NCBI RefSeq assembly: GCF_027942865.1
Contig: NC_134509.1
Location: 22,368,697-22,432,696 of the forward strand
DNA from: Odontesthes bonariensis
Lineage: Eukaryota; Chordata; Actinopteri; Atheriniformes; Atherinopsidae
Direction: 5' to 3'
Length of the DNA: 64,000 nucleotides
The position numbers were made by a program, and so were the translations under genes. The notes beneath the pieces are model-generated. The model was not told the origin of the DNA, did not search any database, and saw only the letters and a program-made list of their open reading frames with translations. This document shows positions 1 to 12,600 of the stretch, piece after piece (the stretch's first letter is position 1; each line of letters begins with the position of its first letter).

Positions 1-427
1 CTTACCATCAAAACCATATGCATGGTTCTCACATTACTGGCATGGGGACGTTACAAAAAAACTTTATAAACAGCATGTCACTTACCTCTTGTCGGTAGGC
101 GCACGCATGTGAAAGCCCAAAAGAGTCAATGGACGATAATCCCATATACAAAGCAATTATCTTCTCTAGAAAAACTGCGTTCAAGTATTTAAAACATTAC
201 AACAATATTACTGGGCATGTATTGTTGTAATGTTTTAAATACTTGAACGCAGTTTTTCTAGAGAAGATAATTGTTTTGTATATGTGATTATCGTCCATCG
301 ACTTTTTTGGGCTTTCACATGCGCGAGCGTACAACTAACCGGTGAGTTACATGCTGTTTATAAAGTTGTTTTGTAACGTCCCCATGCCAGTAATGTGGGA
401 ACCGTGCATATGGTTTTGATGGTAAGG
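1..427. mobile_element. Foldback / MITE-like element with ~200-bp inverted arms
   Basis: The first ~208 bases are the near-perfect reverse complement of ~222-427. Both outer ends read CTTACCATCAAAACCATATG or its complement, and the two arms meet around position 215 at a loop near TACTGGGCATGT. The arms differ by scattered substitutions only. No coding potential is visible. The left edge coincides with the window edge, so the true terminus and any target-site duplication cannot be read. The superfamily is not assigned. A transcript through it would form a ~200-bp dsRNA hairpin. Confidence 0.8.
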
Positions 428-3400
428 CTTGTGACTTTATTGTCGGATGGTTTATAAAGTGGTGTGACGTTTCTGCAGTGTGCAAGTTGTTGTTTTACGT
501 GGAAGGGTTAGCGCTTGCCCCTAGCCACCACGTATTAGCCTCGCATGACAGGCTGCGCGAACAGCGCGATCTCCACACAGGGAGCGCAGATTTGCACCTG
601 TCTGTGTCCTACTATCAGTATTTGACAACCTCTAGCAATGGAAATGCGCTTCAAATGCCCCGGAGTTCCCCTTTAACAGTCTTTCTCACTCCCTCCGCCC
701 CACCTTCTGAGCTGCATGTAGAACAGCACTCATGTACACTACATGTACACTACATCATTGCGGACGTAAAAAGCGGCGCTTGTTGGTGAAAGACGGCGAA
801 AAAAACGGCGAAATTTCAGGGAAACGGGCGCTTTTAGCGGGTGAATTTCTATCTTAACGTGATACTTAGATGCGCAATATGGCACTTTAGGCTTGCCATA
901 CTGCAGCAGCATCCCTTCACGTTTCGTGGATATTGGCAAAGAAGAAAAGAAATCAGTGAAAGACTGCATGCTCGCGCGGTCCTAGATGAGGCGATAAATG
1001 ATGACAAAATGAAAAAAAGTGTGACATCCGCCATAAAAAAAATATACCTCTGTACATTTTATCATGTGCATTTTTAATTAGCCTTTGTCAGATCCGACTA
1101 AAAAAAATAAACTTTGATTTATTTTCAAAACATAAATTTGTTTTCTATTATCTTTTTTGATTTATCAGAGTTTTAACAGCTACTCACTGGTCAAAGACCA
1201 TTTCTGGCCCCGTTCATTTTGTTGGTCTGGACATCTGGCCCACCTGAATATGTAATTGAGTAGCCCTGCTGTAGATCCTTCTTTTCATAGCCAAAACTTT
1301 GTCTTATGTAGACAACAATAAAGCTGTTTATCTGACATAATCTTTACATCTTACAGTTAGGTTGTAAGCATGTTTTTCTTATTGCATATCAGGTGGCTGC
1401 CATCACGTTATTTTGTTCATGATTTTACGACGTTCATGGTTTCATAGTATTCTGGACATTTACACATTGACCGAAAAACATTAGACATAAACTGTATTGG
1501 TAAAGTTAAACCTCATCTATTTGAGAAGTGGTCCATCTACCATCACGGTGCATAACGTGTGTTTTTGAGCTAATGTTTATTTGGTGGTCGACCAGGAATA
1601 GCAGAGAAATGAGACATCTCTTCGTAATGTAATTCCAAGTAAGTGTAATATTCCCAGTGATGTTAAGGGGCAGTTTTGACACCAGAAGTGAGTCAAAAAG
1701 GGGTGAAGTTCTGATGAATTTTGTTGCATTGGATAGGATACAAAGCCCCCAAAAAAGAGAACAGAGCTGGGCTCAGAGAGGAAGAAGTTACCAGTCAGTT
1801 TTGCTGATCTCATGCCAGTGTTGTGAAATATGGAGTCCTTTCACATTTACAAAAACATATGAATAGCTGTCTTGGTTTTGCTCTGAATTGTGTTTTTGGT
1901 AGTTCTTAGGATGGGAACTTATTATCACCTATAAGAGACAGATTTGGTGAGAGGTGGAAGGATCAGAGTTGGACAGGATGATAATGATTGATGATGAAAC
2001 CATTGAAGCAACATGCCCACTCAACACTGAAATTCACCCATGGTGGTGGGATGTTTACCCTTTAATACCTACATCATTCTTTTCTTTGAAATGATTGAGT
2101 TGGCGCTCCTTTTTAAAGTATTGAAATTCGAGAAATCAGTGGCATAAAATACACTCACCCTCCGACATTAAGGTCTTAACAAAGCTGCATGAAAGCCCAC
2201 AAACCTCAAGGAACTGAACCAACTATGTAAAGAAGAATGAACCAAACTCACGGGGTAAACTTGTTTTGTTTACACTGCTTCTGCATTTTGGCATTGACCC
2301 AATGTAAAATCTCATATGTTGTTGTTCTCAGGTTGAATCTACCTCATTTTAAGACCTGGTGAAGACCAATAAATATGTAGATCAAATTTAAATATCCTCG
2401 TATATGAAACCTTAGAGATGAGCGAGAATGTGATGAAGACACAGAGAACGTGAAGCGTAGTGAATGTGAAGTAAAAGCGTGTAAAAATCTCCAGACCAGT
2501 TTCCATTTCTTTTCTCGATGTTTTTCACACAACGCTGCTCTTCATCTTTCTGAGCGTGTTTGCATGGGTGTTTTCTTAAATACAGGATGATCAAAAGAAA
2601 ATCTCTGACATGCAATTCAACTTTAATACTGTTGTGAGCATCTGCCAGCTGTGGCCAAGCATTAAATCCTTTTAAAGCAACACTCCCCCTGCCTACCTTC
2701 TCTTTCACTCTTTCTTCATCTCTCATCTGTACCAGCTGTTTCCCGCAGCACTTTTACGTAATCTCTTGGGCTGTATCATTTTCAACATCTTCTGCTGTCT
2801 GATGTTCTCACTGTTCTCCTGCTGTTTCATTATCTTCTCCTAATCCGCCAGTGGTCGAGCGTCAGTAACCTCTAAGCTTTATTATGTTATTCATTCCATT
2901 CATGGCTCTGAATTACACAAAGTGATTCTCAGACTTGTTGAGTTGATACTTTTTCTTTAGATTCTCCTATTGAGTATGATCAATACCCCCCCCCCCCCTC
3001 CAGAATGAAAATTATTACTTCTTATCCTTAAAATTATGAACATTTATTTTTTCATCAAGAATGGCTATAAATTTAGATTATATCGTAACTTTTTTACGTT
3101 CTTTAAGGTTGAAGGTGATTATTGAACTAATAAAATGACCCTTGCTTTCCTGCTATTAATTTTCCCTTCCGAATATTTCCTTTGTTTTCGTTTCATAATC
3201 TGCAGATGAAATGTCTGGAAACATTTGTTTCTTCATTTGCTGCCTCCCCCAGGTTTAATTTAATTTGCATTTTGTCCGTAACGTGTCCTCTGTCAAATGA
3301 CATCTGTATGCGAGCACACCCACACATACAGACAGCAGTTGAATACACAGAAGGAGATGGTAGCTACAGCAATCTGCTGGAAGTGAATGGTTGGAGGGAA

Positions 3401-4585
3401 AGTGTAACTTTATCGGCCTCACCCCAGGTTTAATCCCAATCTCCTTTGGCGACTATGAAAAAGATTCTATTTTGTGGCGCTGCATGAAGACCTTCCATAA
3501 AATTCTCTGTTTCTAAATTATGTTACATACACCATATGTGTTCTATATACCATTGTAATCAGGAGAATCAGAGCTTCAGAGGTTTAATCCCAATCTTTCT
3601 TTTATGCTCTGGATCTTCTTTCTCTACATTCTTTCTAGATTACAACTACCTTCATGGTAATCCCATGCTGTTTCGGCCTACATTATCCCAGCTACTGTCA
3701 GTGTGTCTGACTGAGTGGGATTGGGATATTTTTTTTAAATTGGTAGAGATGAGGCAGTCAATCAAAATGGATATCAGAAATGTTGAAATCCAATCACTCA
3801 GAAAGGTAGTCAGGCATCGGGCAGCTCAGATTTGAAAAGCTCCTGGATTACACAACCTGAAAATTATAATCCTACTTTATATATTTATGTGTGTTTATGT
3901 AATCAGTACTATCCTGCCCTCTGGTGGCTGGAATCAGCATTAACACACACCAAACTATAACAAACGCCCTGTCCTCTTGTCACTGTCTGCATGTGGTTTT
4001 CCTTTCTTCTTTGGTTTTCTTCAGTCTTACCTGATGCAGCCATACAGACTTTCCAATGGTTAGGAACATTTGCTTCCTCTCACATAACTTTATTCATCCC
4101 ATGACCCCTTACTGTTATTTTCTGACCCCGCAAAGACTGTTTACAGTTCACTGTGAGTGAGAAACACCAACAGCTTTTACCTTGATTTCAAATGAGGTGA
4201 AGTGGCTGAAAAAAAATCTAACCAGTTCCGTCACACTAATGCTTTTATTTTAAAATGTTTTTACTAATACTGAAATGATCAAGCAAAAAAATGTAAACAA
4301 ATGCCATTTATAGCAGCAAGTAATGCAGTTCAGTGCTGTAAGAAAAACAGACTAAATTTGAAGTAAATTGAACTCAATATGTTAACATGAGCACAAGACA
4401 CAGATAAACACCAGATGCAACAATCATGTCAGACACAACACTGCTTTGCAATGATGAAATTTGGATTACTGCAAATAAAAAGAAAAGGAAACCTACTACT
4501 TTTAGATTGATGGATAAACCCAATTAAGACTCTATGTTTTGTTGTGACAAAGACATTAGATATGGCTTTGAGAACAGAATTAATA
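428..4585. other. Intergenic stretch, no gene seen
   Basis: No ORF here has a recognisable domain, splice structure or conserved motif. The short ORFs on both strands look like chance. A run of 13 C lies at 2986-2998. The sequence ending near 1270 (…GTAGCCCTGCTGTAG) resembles the right end of a hAT element, but I found no matching left end. Confidence 0.6.
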
Positions 4586-4593
4586 GGATAGGA

Positions 4594-5345
4594 CAGTGGT
4601 TTTCATAGTGGGGGCCGCCAGGGGGCGCTAGGGAGGGAAGATAAGGCAAAAATGCAAAAATAGAAAATACATTTTTTTACACATTATAAAAAATAGTCAA
4701 ATTTTTGTATTGTAAAATACAATTTATATTAATATGTCATATCGAAATTTTTTTTATTTGCCATGCTTGTCTTTCTGATTGGCTGCCAGTCAAAACATCG
4801 TAGACCTGGCGGTTTGCGCCTGTTCTCAAGCTGCTCTGCTCCTCAAGCTTGCATGTAGGTAGCTTAGCCAAAATGGACAGGTTTTTGACTTGGAAGAGAC
4901 CGAAGGAACAGACCAACAGCCCTGCTGTGGAGGACACTGCTGCAAAAAAAACCTAAGAACTGACCAACTAAATCAGAAAGTATAAGGCAGCATACATTAA
5001 GTTTGGCTTTACAGCCGTACAGAAAAATGGCCACGATTGCCCGAAATGCGTCCTCTGTCTGGAGACCCCCTCAAATGAGTGTTTAAAACCTTCGAAACTT
5101 CAGCGTCACTTGATACAAAAAAATCCGGCAGACTTCTTCAGATGTAAAGAAGAGCATTTAGTCAGGCCATCTGCTGCATTCACACAGCAAGCTACTGTCC
5201 ATGAATAAAAGAAAGAAAATACGTTCTAAAAGTTGATGTTTCTTTACATATTTTGTAGCATTGTCTGTGGTTTGCAAAGGGGGTCCCCGGCCAGAAGCTA
5301 ATACTGTTTGGGGGGCCTTGGCATGGAAAAGTTTGGGAACCCCTG
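4594..5345 (+). mobile_element. hAT-superfamily transposon remnant with BED-type (ZBED-like) coding fragment
   Basis: The 8-bp direct repeat GGATAGGA flanks the element (4586-4593 and 5346-5353). Imperfect termini CAGTGGTTTTC and GGGAACCCCTG (complement CAGGGGTTCCC) are typical of hAT. Inside, an ATG at 4873 opens a short reading frame (MDRFLTWKRPKE…). After in-frame stops, it continues in a stretch with KFGFT, CPKCVLC and KPSKLQRHL, which matches the BED-like N-terminus of ZBED5/SCAND3-type hAT transposases. The catalytic and dimerisation regions are absent, so this is an internally deleted, non-autonomous copy. Confidence 0.85.
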
Positions 5346-5353
5346 GGATAGGA

Positions 5354-6280
5354 AACTTAATGTGAGCATAAGTCATATTCATAGGAAAATTAATTGAATA
5401 AACAAATACAAGTCCTATTAACATCATAGCTATTATATTGTCTTACTTTTAATGATATTGTTGTCTATGTAAGCATGGACAGTGAGGATGCAAATATAAC
5501 AACCCAGTCTGATTAAAGTGTCACATAACGTTCACCACTGGTTTCTGTTCTTTGAAAGGACCTGACTGTACAAGTCAACAGTTTTTTGAGTGTACATTCT
5601 ATGGACATATACACAAAAACTTTAGACACAGATGAACAAACTTGTGGCATTTCGTGAAGCTGAAGGAGAGTTAGTTTCAACACTCAAAAAGTCTGTATGA
5701 TTGGTGTGGCAAGCTCAATTCCAATTCCTCCCCATGGCCCTGCCCCGCTATTTTGCAGTAGTACGGTTCTACTTTCCCTTTACAGAAGCAGTGATCACCT
5801 TTTAATATGGGCATTGGTGACCATTTGGATAGCTACACCACCACATAATTATTGGTACTTACATATTGGTTTTCCTTGAAAATGTCTTTAGTCAAAATGA
5901 ATTGTCAGGGGATGCCGGGATGCAATTCTTTCAAGAATATCATTGCCAAAGTTCAGTTTTATCCATTCAACTATATTTGGAAAAAACACGTCTTCACAGT
6001 AAAGACAGGGAGTCAGAAAGTCAGTGAGATTTAGGAAACACAAGTGTCTGTACAAAATTCCTTGGTAATCTACAGGATACCCACTGCCAATGTAGTGAAC
6101 CACAGACATGAAATACCTCTTCATATCCCTCTGTTCTTTCCTGTTTCAAGTTTTTTAGAAGTAGTCATTACTTTTATGTTACAATTCACAATTATTTAAT
6201 TGTATTAGCCTATTTGAGTATATCAAGAACAGTATGATATGATGTTATGCTAACATGAACGAAACAAACGCACTGATGTC
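5354..6280. other. 3' flank / probable 3' UTR of the ptgdr2-like gene
   Basis: No coding region is recognised. The part nearest 6280 should be the 3' UTR of the minus-strand receptor gene. ATTAAA-type poly(A) signals on the minus strand occur at 6200-6195 and 5806-5801, and I cannot tell which is used. Confidence 0.4.
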
Positions 6281-7600
6281 TCAGCTTTGCTCCACCCTCT
6301 GTATTGATTCTTGTGCCGTATCATCCATGAGGCTGTCTTTGCAACCTTCAGAGAACAAATGTGATGGGGAATGGGATTGGATACCTGGTAACTGACAGTG
6401 CAAACCATTTAGTGAACCTGGTGTTGTATGGCTCACATCCAGACTGCTCTGTCGGCGAGTCTGAGCTCTCAAGTTCATCCCTGGGTCCATCGCTGACCTC
6501 TCTCGCTCTTCTAGCAGTCCATCAAACACTGCTCCCAGACTTTGTCTGATCTTCACAAAGAAGTTCGGGCAGCTAAAGGCGTACAGGATGGGGTTCAATA
6601 TTGGATTTATAAATGCCAATGTTGCAGCTATGGGAAGCCCCATCTCCACCCATTGGAGATTTTCCTTATTATACTGGGCTGTCAATTCGATCATGCAGAA
6701 GATGTGATAGGGAGCCCAGCAAAGAGCAAATGCTGCAATAACAGATGTAACCATTCTGGTGAAACTCTGAGATAGCTGCCTTTGATGTGACTGACCAGAG
6801 GTGGTGGTGTGCAAGTTTATTTTCTTCGTGGGTGCAGGGTTATTTTTCTCAGCACGCACGTCAGTGCTCTGCTTTCTCCTCAGGTGCCTTTTCCTCAGGT
6901 TGAGAACAATTGCTATGTAGCTCCCAGCAATTACCACAAGAGGGAACACGAACGCGAGCAGCATCTTAGAGATGGCTGTTGCTCCTTGTCTCACGTTGCA
7001 ATCTCTCTCCAGTGCCACTTCAGAGGATAAATACAAGCCAAAATTATGATAGCACAACTTTCTACCATCTTTCTTTTCAATCACTGAGCGAAACACAGTG
7101 TAAGGTATCGTATTTAAGGCTGCCCACAGCCAACCCAGAGCACACACCTTCCATGCTCCTGTCACTGACCGATGATTCTGGCTCCAAACTGGCTTGACCA
7201 CCAGAAGCAAACGGTCCAGTGAAATGGCTGCCAGCAGGAAGGCTGACACAAACATGTTCAAATAGAAGATGGATGACTGCGCTTTGCAAAGTGGGTCACC
7301 AATCTCCCAGCTATGTGACCAATAAAGGTAGACAGTGAAGAGCGGGAGGGTCAGGGTGGCCAGGAAGTCAGAGACGGCCAGGTTGAGAACCCAAACAGAG
7401 GCCACGGTGTGACGTCTGAGGCGGAAGCCCACCACCCAGATGATCAGGGAGTTTTCCAAAATGCCCAGGAAGGAGACTAGTCCGTGGATGAAAACCACCA
7501 TCAGATTAAGTGATTTGTTGTTATTGACTGCGTCATTTGTCATCATTTCAAGCAGAGGGCAGAGTAACTGTTTGTTTGAGACGTTCATGCTTTGGGCCAT
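6281..7600 (-). CDS. ptgdr2: Prostaglandin D2 receptor 2-like GPCR (CRTH2/GPR44 family)
   Basis: This 439-residue class A GPCR lies in one coding exon. The N-terminus has LCPLLEMM at 13-20, like the LCPILEQM of mammalian CRTH2, and an N-glycosylation site (NVS, 6-8). Landmarks are N50 in TM1, D78 in LAVSD of TM2, C105/C183 for the TM3-ECL2 disulfide, SLDR at 127-130, CWAP at 294-297 and NPILY at 336-340. The stretches LNMFVSAFLLAAISLDR and PVWSQNHR follow CRTH2 closely. As in CRTH2, the third DRY residue is not Tyr (here Leu). The family couples to Gi and responds to prostaglandin D2 in leukocyte chemotaxis; the ligand here is inferred from homology. ICL3 (~236-280) is longer than in mammals and the Ser/Thr-rich tail is ~95 residues. 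A splice acceptor lies 16 bases upstream of the ATG (exon starts at 7616). Confidence 0.9.
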   Translation of the reverse strand: MAQSMNVSNKQLLCPLLEMMTNDAVNNNKSLNLMVVFIHGLVSFLGILENSLIIWVVGFRLRRHTVASVWVLNLAVSDFLATLTLPLFTVYLYWSHSWEIGDPLCKAQSSIFYLNMFVSAFLLAAISLDRLLLVVKPVWSQNHRSVTGAWKVCALGWLWAALNTIPYTVFRSVIEKKDGRKLCYHNFGLYLSSEVALERDCNVRQGATAISKMLLAFVFPLVVIAGSYIAIVLNLRKRHLRRKQSTDVRAEKNNPAPTKKINLHTTTSGQSHQRQLSQSFTRMVTSVIAAFALCWAPYHIFCMIELTAQYNKENLQWVEMGLPIAATLAFINPILNPILYAFSCPNFFVKIRQSLGAVFDGLLEERERSAMDPGMNLRAQTRRQSSLDVSHTTPGSLNGLHCQLPGIQSHSPSHLFSEGCKDSLMDDTAQESIQRVEQS

Positions 7601-7689
7601 GTTTGACAGCAGTGATCTGAAAGAAGAATAAAAGACATGAATAAGACATGATAGTTAGCAGATACGGATGCACACAATCCTCTTCTTAC

Positions 7690-8890
7690 AAATCTCTTTC
7701 CACGGTGGTGGTATCTGTACCAGGACGAGATGTGCTACTAAAACACAATTTATTGCCGATTTCTAAGCAGGAATACCTGCTTAGAAAGAGAAACAAGTTG
7801 ATTACAACAATAATGTCATGTGCACATGGCGTGTAAAAGAGAGCAGAGTGAAGAAAGCTGCATCGTGGAATGTCCCCCAGCAGTCTAGGCTTATGGTAGC
7901 ATAACTGAATTTGACAGGGAGGCAATGAAGAGAAGCTTAAACTGGAGAAATATGATTTCTCCTGTTAGTTCTCGTCAAAACTCTGGCTGTAGCATTTTGG
8001 ATCAGCTGGAGGCTTTTCAGAGAATTTCTGGGACAGCCCAATAATAAAGAATTACAGTAGCCCAATCTTGGCGTAACAAATGCATGCATTCGTTTTTAAA
8101 CCAAGGAGTCAGCTTCTTCTGACAAATTACCTTCGCTTTCAGAGGGGCAACACTGTCCAAAGTTATATGCATTGAAGCTGTAGCAAAATTTACGAGACGA
8201 TCAAGTTGTACGGGATTAATGTTTAGGTAGCTGTCCTCTAATTTTGTTCAAGCATTCCCTGATAGACACCTGTGTTGTGTTGTCAAATAGTGTAAACTCA
8301 CAAGTTATCAAAAAAAGGTGAGGAAGTGAAGTGAAGTGAAGTGAAATTTATTTATATAGCACTTTTCAGCAACAAGGCGATCCAAAGTGTTTAAGGTAAG
8401 ACAGGGTTATGAGAACATTCTGTTCATTGTTCACTGTCAATGCCACAAGTTAGCACAAGACAAAGGGTGTTATTAAGAGAGTGAGTTGGCCGGTGTACAC
8501 TTTAGGAAAATCCAGTTGAATCTAATGTAGAATAAAAGCTAAGATCTAAGCTGTCATTTTTAACATCTACATAAATGTTAAAGTCACTCACTACAGTAAC
8601 GTTATCAGCACTTTCTGAGATAAAAAAAAAATCTGAGAATTTAGACAGAAACTAAATAAAGGCCAGGTGGATTGAGTTATTTAATTTGGGTGGTCTGGAA
8701 GCAGGCACAGTCATTATGGGGTTTGGCAGCAGGTGGGAGACTGCCGAGAAGATTGTAAGACTAAAACTCTGCGTCCTGGTCTCAACCCTGGGCTGCCATG
8801 TTTTTGGATGACTAACAAATTCAATCATATTTCTAGATATGAGAGCTGCCCCTTCAAATGTAGGATGGATGCCGTCTTTTCTAATCACAC
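7690..8890 (-). mobile_element. L2/CR1-like LINE remnant, internally deleted
   Basis: Read on the minus strand, fragments of one LINE appear in the correct order. 8888-8652 has DGIHPTFEGAALISRNM, typical of the esterase-like domain of CR1/L2 ORF1. 8620-8520 has VVSDFNIYVDV, the GDFN block of the endonuclease. 8175-8100 has VAPLKAK…LTPWF, the linker. 8065-7945 has YCNSLLLGCPRNSLKSLQLI and RVLTRT, the reverse transcriptase C-terminus. Frameshifts, deletions and a foreign insertion at ~8320-8480 break it. 3'-UTR-like sequence continues to ~7690 and contains a 12-bp-arm hairpin (7760-7787). It is dead and sits in the receptor's presumed 5' intron. Confidence 0.7.
8322..8480 (+). repeat. GTGAA microsatellite followed by fish interspersed-repeat tail
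   Basis: Several tandem copies of GTGAA run into AAATTTATTTATATAGCAC, a sequence very common at the ends of teleost retroelements. It interrupts the minus-strand LINE remnant, so it inserted later or belongs to a different family. Confidence 0.5.
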
Positions 8891-8966
8891 CAGGTTTTCC
8901 CCCAATTATCTATGTAGACCACATTGTCTGTTGGACACCACTCTTTGGTCCCTCTGGTGTAGCCTA

Positions 8967-8992
8967 CCCCCCCCCCCCCCCCCCCTTTTTTT
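8967..8992 (+). repeat. Poly(C) run of 19 followed by poly(T)
   Basis: Nineteen consecutive C (8967-8985) are followed by seven T. It is a simple repeat within non-coding DNA, and its length may be affected by sequencing or assembly error. Confidence 0.8.
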
Positions 8993-11900
8993 TAAGCCTA
9001 TTTTGTGTATATATTCGTATATCTGGGTTCTTGTCAAGGATTGGTGCCTGCACTGGCTAAACATCACTCCCCCTGGTGCTCCTCCTTAGTCCAAAATACC
9101 ACTTTGGCATATTGGAAAGGTGCCCCACTTCCATGCACCAAGCTCAAACTGCAGCAGGAATCTTTTCCTAAAGTCCCCCTTGGGAAAAAAGGATCTCTTC
9201 CTGGAAAGCCCTGAAGAAAGATTTCATGTGAGCAGCTCACCACTCTTTGTATGTGTGCCATGTAACACTTACTATCAGCTTTGTGTCTCTATATTTTTTT
9301 CTGACGTGTGGAAACTTGTCTTTGTGCCTGTAATTTCTGAAATGGCCTACTAGCGGTTAGTTATCCATTATATAACCATTTGTTACATGTTTGTTCTTGG
9401 AGTTTTTCTTATTTTTGTGTCAATTTGCTTAATGTTACTCATGTCTTCATATGTTTTGTTGCCACATACTAGTGGTTACTAATGTCTTTGCTGATGTTGT
9501 GCAATGAGACACTTATGTGCCAGGCTCAGGCTTATCAGGCTCAGACGTAACCACCATATCCACGTTCTGATGGGACTTTTTATGTTAGATTCAGTAGAAA
9601 TAGGAGGTGTTATAACTTTGTATTATAATTTGTTTTAGGTTTAAATATTTTCCTTTCTTATCTGTCATCAGTTTATCTGGAAAGTTGAACCCCTGTTATT
9701 TTAGCCACCACAGGTCCACACCCCACATGTTTTCTTAACCTTAACCACGTAGTTTTTAATGTCTAAAATAGTGACAAAACAGCGAATCAAAACAGTTAAA
9801 GGAAACAGACAGTACAGTTATATCCAGAGCTGAGGGCAGCTGCAGTGACAGTTCAACACGGTCACCACCGTCTCTGTAAACATGCATGTGTGAGAAAACG
9901 TTCAAGACATTCAGTCTCTTCTAACTTTCTCTGTGGAAGACCATTGTAGATTTGACTGAATTCACTGCACAGACGTTGTCTTTAAAGGGGAATTTCGTTT
10001 TTTTTAAACCTGGACCTTATTTTCTGGCATTAAATACGTTCATCTACTCACCGATAACAGTTTGGTGAAAGTTGGCGTCCTTTGGAAGATATTTAGATCA
10101 CTCGAGATCCGCGTATATCCATATAACGGGAGAGAACGGGGCAGAGACAGTATAGCCTCTAAATAAGGCATTATCTGGCTTTATTTCACCAATACTTTAA
10201 GACGAATGAATGGATGAGCGCATACTATTGCACTGTTGGCTCAGAGCTGCCGTGTTGTTGTTATTGGGGGCTTTCTACACCTGAGTCACTTGGGATAAAG
10301 TCATCGACGCGCGGCGCTGCAGCACATGTGAGGTCAAGAATTTTGAGGGAAATTAACTTCACACACCACTGAGTAGGCGAGCAACACAGTCTCACTAAAT
10401 AGACCAAAAGAATTTCAATATACATGTCAGGAAAAAAAAAGAAGACGAAAACAAACAAAAAGCCCTTTACAAAAACATGTCAACGCTTGTTGCTGCAGCA
10501 CAGCCACATACCAGTTATTGGGCAACTACACATGCTTAGACAATAGAGAAAGCTCGACATTTCAAAGACTTTAGGGTGTGTTGTCCAAATACAAATATTC
10601 AGTTATGTTTTTTTTTATCAGTTTATCAATTTTATTTTAGTAGAAGATAAGTAAATACTTTGTATTAGATAACTGCAAGTAGCAACACCTAAAAGATATA
10701 ACCTAATCTTGAAATGGTGTTGCTCTGCTCAGTTTGAAAAACTGAAGAGGACATCATATCTTAATCTATTACTCATCCTCATAACCAAATTTTAACACAA
10801 CTGTCCACTACGTGTAAGAAAATAGTTCCAGTTTCAACGAGTATTCAGTATTAAAGTAGTAAAGTATTAAAGTATTTTGGCAAAGTACCTACTTGTTGGT
10901 TAACAGATCTGGTAAAGTCCATCTTCTGTCTCCTTTATGACAGATTTACTGTTTTTAGCCAAACAAAACAAAGTTTTGCCACCTGCCAGCAACATGTCAG
11001 TATCCCAACCAGCCTGCTTTATATAAAAAAAAGGGCTGTTGTTTTAGTGCAGAAACATGAATGTCAGCATGAATGCCAGCAATATGAAATGTGATTTTCA
11101 CTTTTACAATGTAAAATTCAATCATTTCTGGAAAAAAATTATCACTATTGCCCCAACGCACTGAAAAAAATGCTTTGAAACCCTTTTTAAATGCCCCCCC
11201 CAGTTCAGATGCTAAAGAGTTAAATAGATCCAGTCCAGTCAGGTTTAAAATATCACTATCCAACTTCAACCACTTGGTCCCTTTCGGCCCAAAAATGAGT
11301 AGGACAGTATTAGTCTAAAGCCATGCTTGAAGCTTCAAAACAGCAGTTCACAAACCAGTGTGTGATATAACACTGACTCTGTCTGTCTTTTATTTATAGT
11401 CAATGATCCAGAATAATTTAGATCTGAGCTCATTTATTAGGAACATAGAATATTGCATCGACATCTTAACTTTTGCAGAGTGACAGGTTCACTTTTTATT
11501 GAATGTTGGTACAAATGTTGGGTAATGCAACATCAGGCAGTGAGGACTGAGGAGCTGGTTTATTTGATAAAAGTGCAACCGCATACAGCAGCACGTTGTA
11601 ACCTTTGACAGAGCTTACTTAGAGATATAAACACTATATATGGTTTCATTGGAGATTCTGTGTTTGCAATTTACCAACAATGTGTAGTGATGCACATTAA
11701 AAGCAAATAAACAACAAAGATAGGAGCTTAGTTAATGATAAATATCTCTAAAAATCTATAACCAGAGAAAAATATCCTGCTTGTGACCTAATAAACATTT
11801 TTACAAACTCCTACATATTTCCCAATGACAGACACAATATAATTTCATACGCAGGTCTCAAAATGATGACAAAATGCTTTTGAGGAGTAAGTTATATGCA

Positions 11901-12497
11901 CAAATGGTATCACTGACACAATGCGGAGCATCTTCTAATCATAAAACATTAAAGTATTAAAATCTTCCCATTATAGTTTGGTGTTTCAAATGTTACAGTA
12001 CACACATACTTAGTCACATCCTCTGACAGTACCCCATGAGGTAAATGTAGCACCGTGTTTGCACATGAATACAGACATCTGAAGAAATTAGTAATGCATG
12101 AGACAGTGCTGACTGACTCAGAGGAAAATCCGTGTTTTCTTTTCAGTAGATGGACATACCTTGCGGCATTTGTACAAGTTTCCCTTATTTTTCAATTACA
12201 TAGTATTATCAATTTAAAAACCTACCTGTAGCCAAACAATCCAACCGTAGCATGAAATATAATGATCACAAAACAGATTCTAGTATCCAAATATATATAA
12301 AAAAAACATGTTTGAATGAGACTTTTTCAAGTATTTTAGAATAAAAGACACAAACTAAAACGTCTAATAGCTGTTTTAAAAATACATGCAATACAATGCA
12401 ATCTGAAATCATGATAAATCAGGATTACACTACATTAATGACTACAGCTTTGTTTAAAGCTACAAGTAAGCATTGCAGGAGTTTGAGTAACACTCAC
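8993..12497. other. Presumed 5' intron of the ptgdr2-like gene, no gene seen
   Basis: No protein-coding signal is recognised on either strand. The segment around 9984-10270 (purine-rich GGGGAATTTCG start, then unique-looking sequence) resembles an interspersed fish repeat, but I could not find its ends. Confidence 0.5.
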
Positions 12498-12600
12498 CAG
12501 AAACTTGATCTTGCTGACAGAGAACAGAGGAAATCCTGTTGTGTTTCCTGAGAGTCTCTTTGTCTAACTATCACAGACACTAATCCCTCCAGTTCTGTCA
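12498..12600 (-). other. ptgdr2: Candidate non-coding first exon of the ptgdr2-like gene
   Basis: The coding exon begins just after a TTCTTTCAG acceptor (exon base 7616), so an upstream untranslated exon is expected on the minus strand. A good donor, TTTCTG|GTGAGT, ends an exon at 12498 and would give a ~4.9-kb intron. The upper boundary is a guess. The pairing rests on splice-site quality and orientation only. Confidence 0.35.

Noticed and set aside
960..1275. hAT right terminus ending …GTAGCCCTGCTGTAG
   Set aside because: No matching left terminus or 8-bp duplication could be found, so it is not listed as an element.
6361..7197. Plus-strand ORFs overlapping the GPCR
   Set aside because: Shadows of the minus-strand receptor coding sequence.
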